From assembly GCF_024586455.1 (NCBI RefSeq), contig NC_065919.1:33704839-33768838 (forward strand): a DNA stretch of 64,000 nucleotides, read 5' to 3'. The position numbers were made by a program, and so were the translations under genes. Origin of the DNA: Bactrocera neohumeralis. Its lineage: Eukaryota; Arthropoda; Insecta; Diptera; Tephritidae. Below, in pieces: positions 44,407 to 54,395 of this stretch. A model generated the notes under the pieces. That model did no database searches, was not told the origin of the DNA, and saw nothing but the letters and a program-made list of their open reading frames with translations. Position 1 is the stretch's first letter. Every line of letters begins with the position of its first letter.

Positions 44407-45480
44407 TCAACTCCCGGTATCTATCCATCCCGCACGTGAAGTGGTCGATCGTAACGTTGCGAGATAGGCAGTCTGTTTTCTCTCCGCTGCGACACTGCAC
44501 TCCTCGTCGAACCAGCTGTTCTTTTGCACTTTCCGAAAAGCCATGGTTTCGGTTGCAGCTGTACGTAAGGAGTTTGAAATGCCGTCCCACAGTTCCCTTA
44601 TACCGAGTTGTTGACGAGTGCTCTCAGAGAGCAGGAGTGCAAGCCGAGTAGAGAATCGTTCGGCTGTCTGTTGTGATTGCAGCTTCTCGACGTCGAACCT
44701 TCCTTGTGTTTGTTGGCGTGCGGTTTTTGCTGCACAGAGGCGGGTGCGAATCTTGGCTGCAACAAGATAGTGGTCCGAGTCGATGTTATGACCTCGGAGC
44801 GCACGCACATCTAAAACACTGGAGACGTGTCTTCCGTCTATCACAACATGATCGATCTGGTTGGTAGTTTTTCGATCCGGAGATAGCCAGGTAGCTTGAT
44901 GAATCTTTTTATGCTGGAATCTAGTACCACAGATAACCATATTTCGGGCCCCGGCGAAGTCGATCAGGCTCAACCCATTTGGGGATTTTTCGTCGTGGAG
45001 GCTGAATGTACCGACCGTAGTGCCAAAGATACCTTCTTTACCCACCCTAGCGTTAAAGTCGCCAAGCACGATTTTGACATCGTGGCGGGGGCAGCTCTCA
45101 TAAGTGCGCTCCAAGCACTCAGAAGCTACATCTTTGGTCACATCGTCCTTCTTTTCCGTCGGGGCGTGGGCGCAAATCAGCGATATGTTGAAGAACCTCG
45201 CTTTGATGCGGATTGTGGCTAGACGTTCATTCACCGGAGTGAATGATAGTACTCGGCGACGGAGTCTCTCTCCTACCACGAATCCAACACCAAACTTGCG
45301 CCCCTTAATATGGTCGCTGTAGTAAATGTCACAAGGACCTACTCGTCGCTGTCCTAGTCCCGTCCATCGCATTTCTTGGACGGCGGTGATGTCAGCCTTT
45401 ATTTTTGCGAGGACATCAACCAGCTGGGCAGCGGCACCTTCCCAATTAAGGGTCCGGACATTCCAGGTGCATGCCCTCAA
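44407..45480 (-). pseudogene. LINE endonuclease domain (EEP), well preserved
   Basis: 357 residues: RACTWNVRTLNWEG, QEMRWTGLGQRR (Glu of the EEP active site), HAPTEKKDD, VLGDFNARVGKEG, HVVIDGRHVSS and IDSDHYLVAAKI (the terminal SDH motif). The frame is open upstream of 45480 (GKRNKDYDLRACTWN) without an ATG, and a stop lies further up. The true start is therefore upstream and has been lost. After 44407 a frameshift separates it from the linker and RT. Domain of LINE target-site nicking; it acts in the nucleus in active relatives. Confidence 0.88.
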
Positions 45481-45710
45481 ATCGTAGTCCTTATTTCGTT
45501 TGCCGTGGTCGTCATCAAAAGGGGGTCTCTCATCCGAGGCTGCTTTTTCTTTTTCATTGGAGTGTTTTTTTTACGTGGCGGGTCCCAAACCCAGGGCACA
45601 ACCCTTTGTAGGGGATGTTTCGATTTCTCACATTAGCTCGCCACTCCCAAGTGAATGGCGATCAGAGAACTTTCCTCACTTGCGTGAACTTCTACACATG
45701 ACTCCATCCA

Positions 45711-46025
45711 TATAAAATTTTACATATATACATAATATTTATTTATGCGGAAAACTAATGTGTTATTTCTTTTGATTCTTCTGCAAAGGTAACACTGATT
45801 ATTAGTTAGAATGCAACCGTTTTGTTATTGTGTGAACAAAAATAATTGAACAAAAGTTTAATATTGAATGAAAGTTACTTTTGCAATATTTTTTGGATAT
45901 GAAAGTCAAAAATATAAGTGTAAAATTCATTATAAATCTGAGAAACACGTATTTTAAATAGTTGAATTTCTGAACTTTAGATGTACGTATCTCAAAAACT
46001 GACTTATGTGGTAATAATATATATA
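45711..46025. other. No gene recognised
   Basis: AT-rich spacer between LINE copy C and the nested element stack; no motif. Confidence 0.5.
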
Positions 46026-46804
46026 TACAATAAATCACAAAAGTATTTCGCACGTATAAATTATTAATTAAAACTTCGTGTTTCTATAATTTTAAAAAAA
46101 TTTAATATACTTTTTAGTCAATTTAGTAAAATAAATAGTTTATACTTCAATAATTTATTATAAAAGTTTAAAAACTATTTCATTTTTCATTAAAAACTTA
46201 ACAAAAACTAAAAATATTCAGAATTTTTACCTCACAAAAGTATTTTGCTTTTGAGTAGTGTACATATGGGAGAATAAGTAAAAATTTTTTAAGGGGTCAG
46301 TAGGGTAGTCTTTTTAAAATTTCATTTTTTTTTTTGCATTTTCTGTTCCCTTATACCCTTAGAATTAATATAGAAACCCACATTACCATTGGAAAGTTTC
46401 GAAAAAGGCCCAAAAATAATAATACCGCTCGACGTTCGGAGCGCTCGTAGTGCACACTAGGGTGGGTCGATTCCGGACTTTTTTCGATTCGGGATTTCTA
46501 ATAGTGCGGAAAAGTTGCCTTAGTACTTCCTGATTCCAATGCAACTTTTTGTTTTGAGATCGGATTGCATCTTCAACCCCAACTCCGGCCTTGAAATTTC
46601 GGAAGTTCGCCTAAAATCGTGAAATTGTCTACTTAGCGCCTGAAATACGCATCTCATGGCAAAATGTATAAAGCAAAAGTTATTGTCACGTCATTTGCTA
46701 CAGAAATGGTTTATGTGATCATGGCCGTAGGGCGAACCGTTCCGGAGATATGAGCGAAAAGGCGGCGCGCCACAGCGCAAGGTGAAAATTGTTGCAGCTC
46801 TCAG

Positions 46805-48266
46805 CTAACCTGTATTGGTCACCCAGAACCCACCGCGTGGAGGTGGCTGCTCTTCGGGTCCCCCCACAGCTTCTGATATTTTATAGAGATAAGCTTGGTC
46901 TGTGCTAAGTTGGGTCGGATTAATAACCTCAGAAGGTAATTGGCAGGATGGAAAACTTTCAAATTTGACAACAGGCAACTTCTCACAATCAGGAAGCAGT
47001 TTACCTATGTCGCCAGAGAATGTATTTGGACTTTTTGAGACACCATCTATGTGTTCGAAAAGAGCACGAAATTCAAGTTCGTTGAAATGTAGAAGACAAA
47101 TAACCCACTGTAATGGCCTACCTATTCTTTCTTCTAGTTTCTGAATGATTCCACCTTTCCAGCCTGTGTTCGTGTTGGTGCCATCAGCACCGGCAACTTC
47201 TGTTCCACATCAACTGAATTGTCTTGTAAATGTTGCCATTTAGCTTGCGTCTTATCCTCAGCTGACCCGGAAGGAGAGGTGACGTGGCCAAAGTAATGAC
47301 AACCAGGTTCCGCTATAAGAGAAATATGTTCCTCTTTGACAGTGTCGCGGTAGTACTTTTCACCTTCGCTGACTTGTGTAAGTGTATTGTCTTTGTGGCC
47401 GTCAAAATACAGCCCATATACAGAGTCAATACTTTCGGTGTTTTGCATTTGTCAGTGACAAAGCTAGCCTGATCCTCTGTTATCAAACCTGCTTTTTTGG
47501 CATCCAGAAAAGCAGATGAAACAATCAAGGCTGCTCTATCACTTACTCCAAATCTTTGGGCAGCTAAAGCAGTGTGTTCTAATACTAGTGTGTTTTGTTT
47601 GGTTTTAGATGATGGAAGAGAAAATTCATCATCAGCATTGTTTTTGGAAGAATCCGACGCACCTACATTGTTGTCGTCTGTATGAGAGTCTGGCTGATCT
47701 GAATGGTCACGTGTTCTAGCTGATACTTTTCTGGTAAGTGTTGATGTTGAATGACGTTTTGAAAGCTTTTCTTTACGTTCATTTTTCTTTGTAATTTTTT
47801 TGTTTCAGGTAGATCAACACTTCCAATGCGACCAATTCTTCTGGTTCTCTGGTCCAAGAGAAATGGTTGTTCATTGATAGGAACTTTCCTTTCCTTTGGA
47901 CAGGTGCAAGAGAAAAATAAATGCATTTACAAGCAGCTCAAACCTATTGGGTTCCTTAAAAAACATTTGTTTAAGAGTCAGAAATTTCTTATGGTATGTG
48001 GTGAGCATTTGTACAACTCTGGTGTGTGAAACTATCGGAATAAATTACTTTTTGAAAGTATTTTCAACCTTTTTTGCAACTATTTCTTTAACCTCTTTAC
48101 TCCTAGGGTCATAGTTGTCGCCTCGGAGTCGCCCTATACGAAATCTTTCAAACTTATAACACAAAAGAACATCCTGGTAAGTAGGTAACTGGGACTCAGA
48201 GAGATTGTACGGATATATGCCAAACACAGGACATTTCTGTCTAAATTTAAATTTTGATACAGACAT
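46805..48266 (-). pseudogene. Orphan insect transposase-like protein, frameshifted
   Basis: ATG at 48266 opens MSVSKFKFRQKCPVFGIYPY, then LPTYQDVLLCYKFER. Further pieces: LDQRTRRIGRIGSVDLPET (about 47850), KKAGLITEDQASFVTDKCKT (about 47490), SVYGLYFDGHKDNTL (about 47415) and KYYRDTVKEEHISLIAEPG. After a frameshift, GADGTNTNTGWKGGII (about 47185) and LLHFNELEFRALFEHIDG follow, ending SEAVGGPEEQPPPRGGFWVT with a stop at 46805. About 480 residues in total, with at least four frameshifts. I recognise the blocks as a recurrent uncharacterised insect family but cannot name it. The DGTNTNTGW motif could hold a catalytic Asp. Confidence 0.65.
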
Positions 48267-48296
48267 TTTGAGTTCTGTGTTCTGTTGAGAGAATAT

Positions 48297-48545
48297 AAGT
48301 GATAGCACTCGGCGAAATCAACGACAAGAGTGAAGGAACTCGATGAAAAAATATTCATGTGGAGACCAGTCCGAACGTGTCGTATGACGCAGGGAAATGA
48401 ATGTAAGTGATAGAACTCGGCGAAATCACCGACAAGAGTGAAGGAACTCGATGAAAAAATATTTGTGTGGATACCTATCCGAACGTGTCCTTTGGCGTAG
48501 GTGAATGAATGTGAGTGATAGCACTCCGCGAAATCAACGTCAAGA
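48297..48545. repeat. Tandem repeat, period 108 bp, about 2.3 copies
   Basis: Units begin AAGTGATAGCACTCGGCGAA near 48297, 48405 and 48512. Each continues AATCAACGACAAGAGTGAAGG and so on with a few substitutions. It lies between the right arm and the start of the transposase-like gene, a position where such repeats often contain promoter or binding sequences. Confidence 0.85.
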
Positions 48546-49092
48546 AGTGTGGCCGCAAGCCGATTTTCACCTTGCGCTGTGGCGCGCCGCATTTTCGCCC
48601 GTACAAAATAACTTTTGTTTTTTACATTTTGCCATGAGATGCGTATTTCAGGCGCTAGGTAGACAATTTCACGATTTTAGGCGAATTTCCGAAATTTCAA
48701 GGCCGGAGTTGGGATTGAAGATGCAATCCGATCTTAAAACAAAAAGTTGCATTGGAATCAGGTAGTACTAAGGCAACTTTTCCGAACTATTAGAAATCCC
48801 GAATCGAAAAAAGTCCGGAATCGACCCACCCTAGTGCACACCTCAAACTTTAAACGCGTTTTTCTCAAAACACACTTTTTTAAACTGGCGGACATGATTG
48901 CGGTCGAACTACTCAACCGATTTGCTTAATTTTTTTTTTAAATGTTCACAAAACGCTCTAGGTTTCATCCGATATACCTCATGATATGTGAAAAAAGTTC
49001 TATTGTAGAACAAAAATTTCTATGAAAAAAAAAATGTCAAAAAAACAGCCCAGATTACCCTAGGGTCAGCTTAATATTTCGTATGAAAGCTT

Positions 49093-49251
49093 CTAAACGT
49101 CTTGGCATTGATTGTTGATTTTATCAACATTCGGCAAAAGTCGGGGCGTATCTCGTCCACAACGGACCGCCTTTTCTAAGTTATCGCGTTTTTTGCACTT
49201 TTTTACCACACTTTCTAAGATATTATGTGGATTTTCTTTACCTTTAGGCAT
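49093..49251 (-). pseudogene. Tc1-like transposase N-terminal fragment
   Basis: ATG at 49251 opens MPKGKENPHNILESVVKKCK and continues to GRDTPRLLPNVDKINNQ, stop at 49093. The start MPKGKE, the basic middle and the GR-x-TPR pattern resemble the N-terminal HTH of Tc1-type transposases, in degraded form. The nested stack lies downstream, and the remainder of the gene was not found beyond it. Confidence 0.5.
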
Positions 49252-49602
49252 TTTTATTGTGGACAAAACCGCGATCACAATCGAAATTAATGCAACTAAA
49301 CTTAAATTCAATTCGAATATGTACTAGCAAACATAATATTATAAAAAAAAAGAAAAACAAACAAAATCCGCACCAAATAGCAGAATTGAAAACGAAAGCA
49401 AAATACTTTTGTGAGCACAGAATTTCGCCGAAACGCATATTTTTTGTTTGATCTGCATAGCGGGACAATATTTTTTTTCATTGCTTCTTTAAAGAAAATT
49501 TTGGATAAACATACGCATTTAAACAAATGAAATCGTCTACTTTAATCACTGAAAATGGCAATAAAAGGAATGGTAAGGGTTATACTTCTGTGAGCCACTG
49601 TA

Positions 49603-50155
49603 TATATATACATATACATATATATTCTTGATCTGGAGGACCTCCTCTATCCGTATTTACCCATTTTAACTCCGAAACCGGGAACGCTTTTCTAATTCCC
49701 TGCGGAAAATTTAATATTTGTTATCGACATATTTATTTTCATTCAAGCGTAAATACATCTCTATATAATGAAATGTAAGAGATGATTAGACCTGTTCGTT
49801 TTCAATTGAGAGATTTTTGTGACTGTTACTTCGCTAAAACTTCGCGTAGAACGTGATACTTTGACTGATTGTTACTATATCGATCGCATTTTTGTTCTTA
49901 GTGGTAAGGTAACACGCATACACTATTTTTCATTTACGTTCATTCACCGGTTGGCTAGCTTTGACCAAAGCTAAATGTTCCTCTAGTACCAGTATGAGCA
50001 TGAGCATCATGTTTCATTAAAATATCTTAATTTTTACTCAAGTGACAGATAGACGGACAGACTCGCCTTGTCATTCTGATAGTGTATATAAAAGTGGGCT
50101 TTTAATCACCTAAAATAATTGACAAGATAGTTTTATATTGTTTATACATACGTAT
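49603..50155. other. Spacer with a partial terminal fragment and a DINE-1-like scrap
   Basis: Near 49632-49650, GGACCTCCTCTATCCGTAT resembles the right-end region of the next element (52610-52640), so a broken second copy may lie here. Near 50035-50095 (ACTCAAGTGACAGATAGACGGACAGAC) the sequence resembles DINE-1-like DNA. No gene is seen. Confidence 0.45.
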
Positions 50156-50748
50156 ATATATTGGGCACAATTCCGATTTCTTTGGCGCCGCGATCTGAAG
50201 GTACCGTTGGATAGAGGAAGTCCTCCTGATTAAAAAATATAATAGGTACCGAAAACGCTTAGTTTACGAGATATTCAACTTCAAAGTTCAAAAATTCCCA
50301 AAATTCGAACATTGCACCACATTAAACACACTCTACGCACATTTTTTTCTTCAAATTAATTAAATTAAACTGTAAACATTTAAATAAATCCACAATTTAC
50401 AGTTTTTGCAGGTTTTATAAGTAAGAAAACTTCATGTTAAAAATTACTTTTTACACTCGTAGTGAGCATCATTTATGTGCTAACAATTATGAGGAAATGG
50501 AACGCTGCCATATGATAATATGCAAATATGAGCAATTCATTGAAATATTCTTTTTTTCGCTATAATTCCCCTTTATTTATTTAGCAATCTTAGTTCTAAT
50601 AAAAACAAGCTTCTATAAATTATATTTCAAATTAAAATGAGTATAAATAATCTTTCCATGCATATGGATATGTTCTTATTTAAATTTAATAAATAACTTA
50701 ACAATATTAAATAATAATATTACGTACTAAAATTCTTAGATTTTTAAA

Positions 50749-50924
50749 GAAGTACTACGAAAAAATGCTTCAGTCACCCTGAGTATTGGCTCGACGACGG
50801 TTAAGTTTTTAAATCGCGGTCGAGAGGAGTCCTACGCACAAGTACTTCAGTCACCCTGAGTTATTTTTTTGAAGCGCCAATCCAAAAAGGAGTACTACGC
50901 GAAAGTACTTCAGTCATCTCGATA
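50749..50924. repeat. Three spaced copies of a 36-bp motif
   Basis: Copies at about 50749-50784, 50826-50861 and 50889-50924 share AGTACTACG..AAAGTACTTCAG followed by TCACCCTGAG (variant in the third). The paired AGTACT words could fold into a small stem. Spacing is 77 and 63 bp. Confidence 0.75.
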
Positions 50925-50971
50925 TGATATAAATGTTATAATATTATCATAGAGTTTTACTTACTTGTGTA

Positions 50972-51575
50972 AGTAACGAAAAAGCAGACGAGTTGGCAAA
51001 GGCAGGAGCTTTCCTCAATGAATCCGAGGCGGAGCTAATACCAAGCCCGCTAGGTTCGATAAAAGGAGAGATCAATAGACAATTTCAGCAAATTGCAAAC
51101 AACAGGTGGAAAAACATTACAAAATGCGTCATAACTAAACAATTATGGCCAACATATGACAGGAAAAGAACAAATGATTTATTAAATAGGTCAAGAAAAA
51201 GTATTTACAGAATAACAGCTACCATAACAGGGCACTGGCCATTTGGGGAACATGCGTCCAAAATGGGATTGCCCTACAACGATATCTGCCGTGGCTGCGG
51301 AGTAGCAGGGAACAAGGAAACAATTTTCCACTTTCTCTGCGAATGCCCAGCTCTAGCACAGATCCGACACAAAACACTCGGAATCCACCAAGCACCAAAT
51401 CTTGAATGGATTTCCACCAAAAGCATATCGGACATAAGTAGTTTCATCGAAACCTCAAAATGGTTTGAGAGAGAAGGTGAAACGTAATAGCAGATACAGG
51501 TGGTTCTACGAATAGTGTATCAAAATGGCACATCAAGTGCTAATTGAGCCCGATAGGGCTGCACTCCTACCTACC
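50972..51575 (+). pseudogene. Jockey/LOA-type LINE RNase H C-terminus with 3' tail
   Basis: The frame reads SNEKADELAKAGAFLNESEA (end of RNase H), then KQLWPTYDRKRTNDLLNRSR, ITGHWPFGEHASKMGLPYN, CRGCGVAGNKETIFHFLCEC and PALAQIRHK, stop near 51487. The CRxCG...HFLCECP knuckle after RNase H is usual for the Jockey/LOA/R1 branch. The 3' tail has CTACCTACCTACCTACTT (51566-51583), the simple repeat end of such LINEs. The upstream part is missing (5' truncation). Confidence 0.85.
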
Positions 51576-51618
51576 TACCTACTTACTTGTGTATATAAAA
51601 TCACATATTATACATATA

Positions 51619-52289
51619 CAGTGAAACTTCGATAAGTCGTAACCTCGATAAGCGAAAAACCTTGATATTTCATAGTATGTCCCTAGAAAAATTCGCGAAA
51701 AATGCATGTATTTCGGTCCCTTTGATAACTCGTATTTTTCTTGAGACAAAAATTTAAAAATGTCGATCAAAAGCCTCTACAACTCGTATTTTTTCCTCAA
51801 AAGCCTCTACAACTCGTATATTTTCTTTCACAAAAAACCGTACGTGACGAAAACATCAAAGGTTGCGAAAGCTTCAATTGAAAATTTGCGTCTTTTTTTC
51901 ATGGCATCAAATGTTGAAGACACTATTTTTAATGACATTGTAAACATTGATAATGCCATAGATAAAATACATCAAAATAATGTCCGTCAAAAACATATTA
52001 CGGATTTCTTTTAAAATGAACACTTTTCTTAATTTTTTTGTACAATTTTTCAAAATACATACATTCATATATTGCTTGAATAACATATGTACTTATATTT
52101 TAAAATTTAAATATGTACAATCATTTCTTGTTTTTTATGTAAAATTGAAAAAATAAATAAAAAAAACTCTATAATTCGTATATTCTGTATGTTGCCTCTA
52201 TAAGTTGTATAACTTGATAACTGGAGAAACTCCATAACTCGTATTTAAATTGTGGTCCCTTGCAAATACGAGTTATCGAAGTTTCACTG
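51619..52289 (+). mobile_element. pogo-type miniature, 671 bp
   Basis: Ends CAGTGAAACTTCGATAAGTC and its complement GAGTTATCGAAGTTTCACTG, TA on both sides (51617-51618 and 52290-52291). Multiple subterminal words like CTCTACAACTCGTAT repeat on both flanks. It keeps only the end of a transposase gene. Confidence 0.9.
51856..52014 (+). pseudogene. pogo transposase C-terminal tail
   Basis: The frame reads SKVAKASIENLRLFFMASN, then VEDTIFNDIVNIDNAIDKI and QKHITDFF, stop at 52014. The KxSIExLR...ITDFF ending is typical of pogo-type (CENP-B/jerky-like) transposases, where TDFF lies near a PCNA-interaction-like end. The rest of the gene is deleted. Confidence 0.75.
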
Positions 52290-52302
52290 TACATACATAT
52301 GG

Positions 52303-52413
52303 GGTGTTCACACCCCAATTAAAGAAAGAAAAATCGTTGAAAATTCCACATGTTTAAGATGTGGCAACGCTTGTTTTCGTCATAATTGTAAACAAACTAA
52401 GTGTGCTAAGTGA
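52303..52413 (+). pseudogene. Cys/His-rich coding tail of the TIR element
   Basis: The frame GVHTPIKERKIVENSTCLRC, then GNACFRHNCKQTKCAK, stop. The Cys/His spacing (C-x2-C-x4-C-x2-H-x2-C-x4-C) looks like a zinc-binding tail as found at the C-terminus of several transposase families. It lies between the pogo miniature and the right terminus, so it probably belongs to the outer element. No family named. Confidence 0.45.
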
Positions 52414-52690
52414 TTTTTAAATTAATAAATTTATCTTAAATATAGTAAAATCAAAGTGAAATATGAACTTATTTCAATGTTTAGAGTGTATATTTAAATA
52501 TAGAGAGTGAAAAATGTGAAAAAATTAAGTGAAACATTGTAAAATACTAAGTATTATTCATACAAATTTTTGAATTTTTAATAGGGAATATTTTAAAAAA
52601 TATATCTGGAAGCTCCTCTATCCGTACATACCCCATTTATACCGAAATTTATGGTTTTTGCCCGACTGCCAAAGTAATCGGAATCGTGCC
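52414..52690 (+). other. 3' non-coding region and right terminus of the TIR element
   Basis: AT-rich, ending in the inverted terminus; near 52613 the phrase GCTCCTCTATCCGTACATAC corresponds to GGATAGAGGA on the left side near 50212. Confidence 0.55.
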
Positions 52691-52772
52691 ATATATTGTA
52701 TATGTATATTAATATTTACATATCGTCACGTTAAATGCAAAATAACGTAACAACATTTTCGGAAATTTACAG

Positions 52773-52974
52773 TTGCATGAATGAAACACGAAATAAAATG
52801 GAACATGAGTGAAAAAAAAAATTTAATATTGGTTAAAACTGGTTTATATCTGAGCGCAGACCTGAAAAAGTTTGACATATGTAATATAATTTGAAGTAGT
52901 GAATAGTAATCAATAAGACAATGAATTTCGAATTTTTTGATGACACGTTATTTTGCATTTCAGGTGACGATATA
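52773..52974 (+). repeat. Dispersed repeat, partner of 15698-15897
   Basis: Both copies read TGCATGAATGAAACACGAAAT (first base varies), AAAACTGGTTTATATCTGA and end at TTTCAGGTGACG. Differences of a few bases and small gaps. Helitron 2 begins at its right edge. Confidence 0.75.
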
Positions 52975-53739
52975 TCTATATATATAAAATTAAGTGGCAA
53001 AACTTCCTGTTCGCATATTCCTCCTAGACGGCTTGCCCGATTTCAATGAAATTTTCAGGGGTGATTGGGGTCTGTTTGGAGGGTGCACATAAGAAATTTA
53101 ATGTGTGTATCATTGAACGTTTTGCAAAAAAAAAAAAAACAAAAAAAGAAACAACTGGCGGATGTTTACAATTAATAAAAAACATTGACATCGCATGTTG
53201 ATCGTTTTTGCCTGTCATTCGTTCTTTCTATGGATGACTGTCAAGCTAACAAGACATACAGAACGTAAGTGTTCCGAATGCACTGAGTGTATCAAAAAAA
53301 ATCTTCAAACATTGTGTGTATTTTTCTCAGATTTCAACGTGATTAACATTCTGCGTACAACACAAAGCAAGTGAGTATTGTTGTTGTTTCATATGTGATG
53401 CCATGCGGTTCGATTGTCGCTTGAAAATGCGCGGTGTGTGTAAAAAAAAGTGTTTCAACATTGTGTGTTTTTTCCAGATTTAATTCCTTCGATTTGCTAC
53501 ATTTATTCGAACCGATTTTGTGTTTTTCTGCTGACCGTGCAACACACACAAAGCAAGTGAGTATTGTTATTGTTTCGTAAGTGCTTCCATGCGGTTCGCA
53601 AATACACTGTTGGTGGGTCTTATTGCATATGCGTGTGTGGGTAAAATACAAAGTTTAAGATGTAGTTTTAGGTTAATTTTTCCATTTTTATTTATGTACT
53701 TCAAATATGTATATTTTGATTTATGTACTTCAAATACGC

Positions 53740-54395
53740 ATACTCTAGCACGACCACCGGGGACAACACTAACTACCTTTTTGGAGTTGTGTGAATTTGC
53801 AAGAACATTGCTATATTCCGAAATACCACAATATTTTTTACTTGGAATCCATCATCGAAAACATTTCAACGACGAAAGCAAGGGGAGCGTGTTGACGGTT
53901 ATCCAAATGTCCGTAAAACCGATGCCATAAGACGCATTTACACCATCCATCCGAACAACGCCGAATGTTTTTATTTGCGTCTGCTATTAGTCAACGTGCG
54001 CGGACCAAGATCATTTGATGATTTGAAAACGTTTGACGGTCAGTTGTGTGCGACGTATCGTGAAGCATGTCAGCGATTGCATTTGTTAGAAGATGATATG
54101 CATTGGGACACCGCACTTCATGACGCATCACTCATATCTCATCCAAAACAAATACGCGTACTATTCGCCATAATAATATCTACATGCCTTCCGTGAAATC
54201 CGCAATAACTGTGGAATAAGTACAAAGACTGCATGACCGAGGACTTATTAATTTTGGCGCGTAATCGAGCATCTGACGCAGACTTGCTATATACATTACA
54301 AATGTATGATTTGCTTTGATATTGGTTGAAGATCTGTGCCTTACAATTGCGAATAAGGCATTAGCGCAACTTGGCATTACTGCGCCCAGTCATTG
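53740..54395 (+). pseudogene. Helitron middle region relic (between Rep and helicase)
   Basis: Broken frames give LARPPGTTLTTFLELCEFAR, TLLYSEIPQYF, then TIHPNNAECFYLRLLLVNVR, GPRSFDDLKTFDGQLCATYR, LLEDDMHWDTALHDAS and LFAIIISTC, then KYKDCMTEDLL. They match the block preceding the helicase in animal Helitron polyproteins. Frameshifts or stops occur near 53930, 54196 and 54320. The Rep catalytic (HUH and Tyr) part upstream is absent. Confidence 0.8.

Larger units (their letters stand above)
42823..45710 (-). mobile_element. RTE-like LINE, copy C (longest, minus strand)
   Basis: It reads from a 5' region near 45710 (minus sense AAGTGAGGAAAGTTCTCTG) through endonuclease, linker and RT to about 42840. 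The C-terminal tail is cut by a deletion joining YDDIDIVQ to RGRGRGRPPLR, and the AAG tail is absent. It serves as the reference for reading the other copies. Confidence 0.9.
46458..48833 (-). mobile_element. TIR transposon with about 270-330-bp inverted arms, orphan transposase
   Basis: The arms start TAGGGTGGGTCGATTCCGG at 46458 and end with the complement at 48833. They remain alignable to about 46790 and 48562; the left arm has about 60 bp extra. GTGCACAC is repeated exactly outside (46450-46457 and 48834-48841). An 8-bp TSD points to the hAT, P or related cut-and-paste groups, but the protein does not show a familiar signature. A broken gene fills the interior on the minus strand, and a 108-bp tandem repeat lies in its upstream region. 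Confidence 0.85.
46301..49061. mobile_element. Miniature TIR element (about 380 bp) split by a larger transposon
   Basis: It has ends TAGGGTAGTC (46301-46310) and GATTACCCTA (49052-49061), with GGGTCAG directly repeated outside (46294-46300 and 49062-49068). Its own DNA is 46301-46457 plus 48842-49061 and carries no gene. It shares the first six terminal bases (TAGGGT) with the transposon nested in it. Confidence 0.6.
46028..49600 (-). mobile_element. Tc1-like element, host of nested insertions
   Basis: The right terminus on the minus strand is CAGTGGCTCACAGAAGTAT at 49600 inward, followed outside by TA (49601-49602). A partner on the plus strand starts at 46028 (CAATAAATCACAAAAGTAT), preceded by TA. 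An internal copy (CTCACAAAAGTATTTTGC) lies near 46232, as in Tc1 relatives with repeated subterminal blocks. Its transposase start lies at 49251-49093. The termini match only moderately, so the left boundary is tentative. Confidence 0.5.
50164..52690 (+). mobile_element. TIR element of unknown superfamily with nested insertions
   Basis: The left end GGCACAATTCCGATTTCTTT and the right end complement GGCACGATTCCGATTACTTT match at 18 of 20. ATATATTG is repeated exactly outside (50156-50163 and 52691-52698). An 8-bp TSD with GG-starting termini would fit Merlin-like elements, but the AT-rich TSD and missing transposase make that tentative. Inside are a LINE RNase H fragment, a pogo-type miniature, and a Cys/His-rich coding tail. 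Confidence 0.65.

Noticed and set aside
44407..45480. Host gene 'craniofacial development protein 2-like'
   Set aside because: The endonuclease belongs to a five-copy LINE family in this window; that annotation in insects usually reflects such LINEs.
46902..47144. Plus-strand frame of 80 residues in the long-TIR transposon
   Set aside because: It is the antisense shadow of the minus-strand transposase-like text with better family resemblance.
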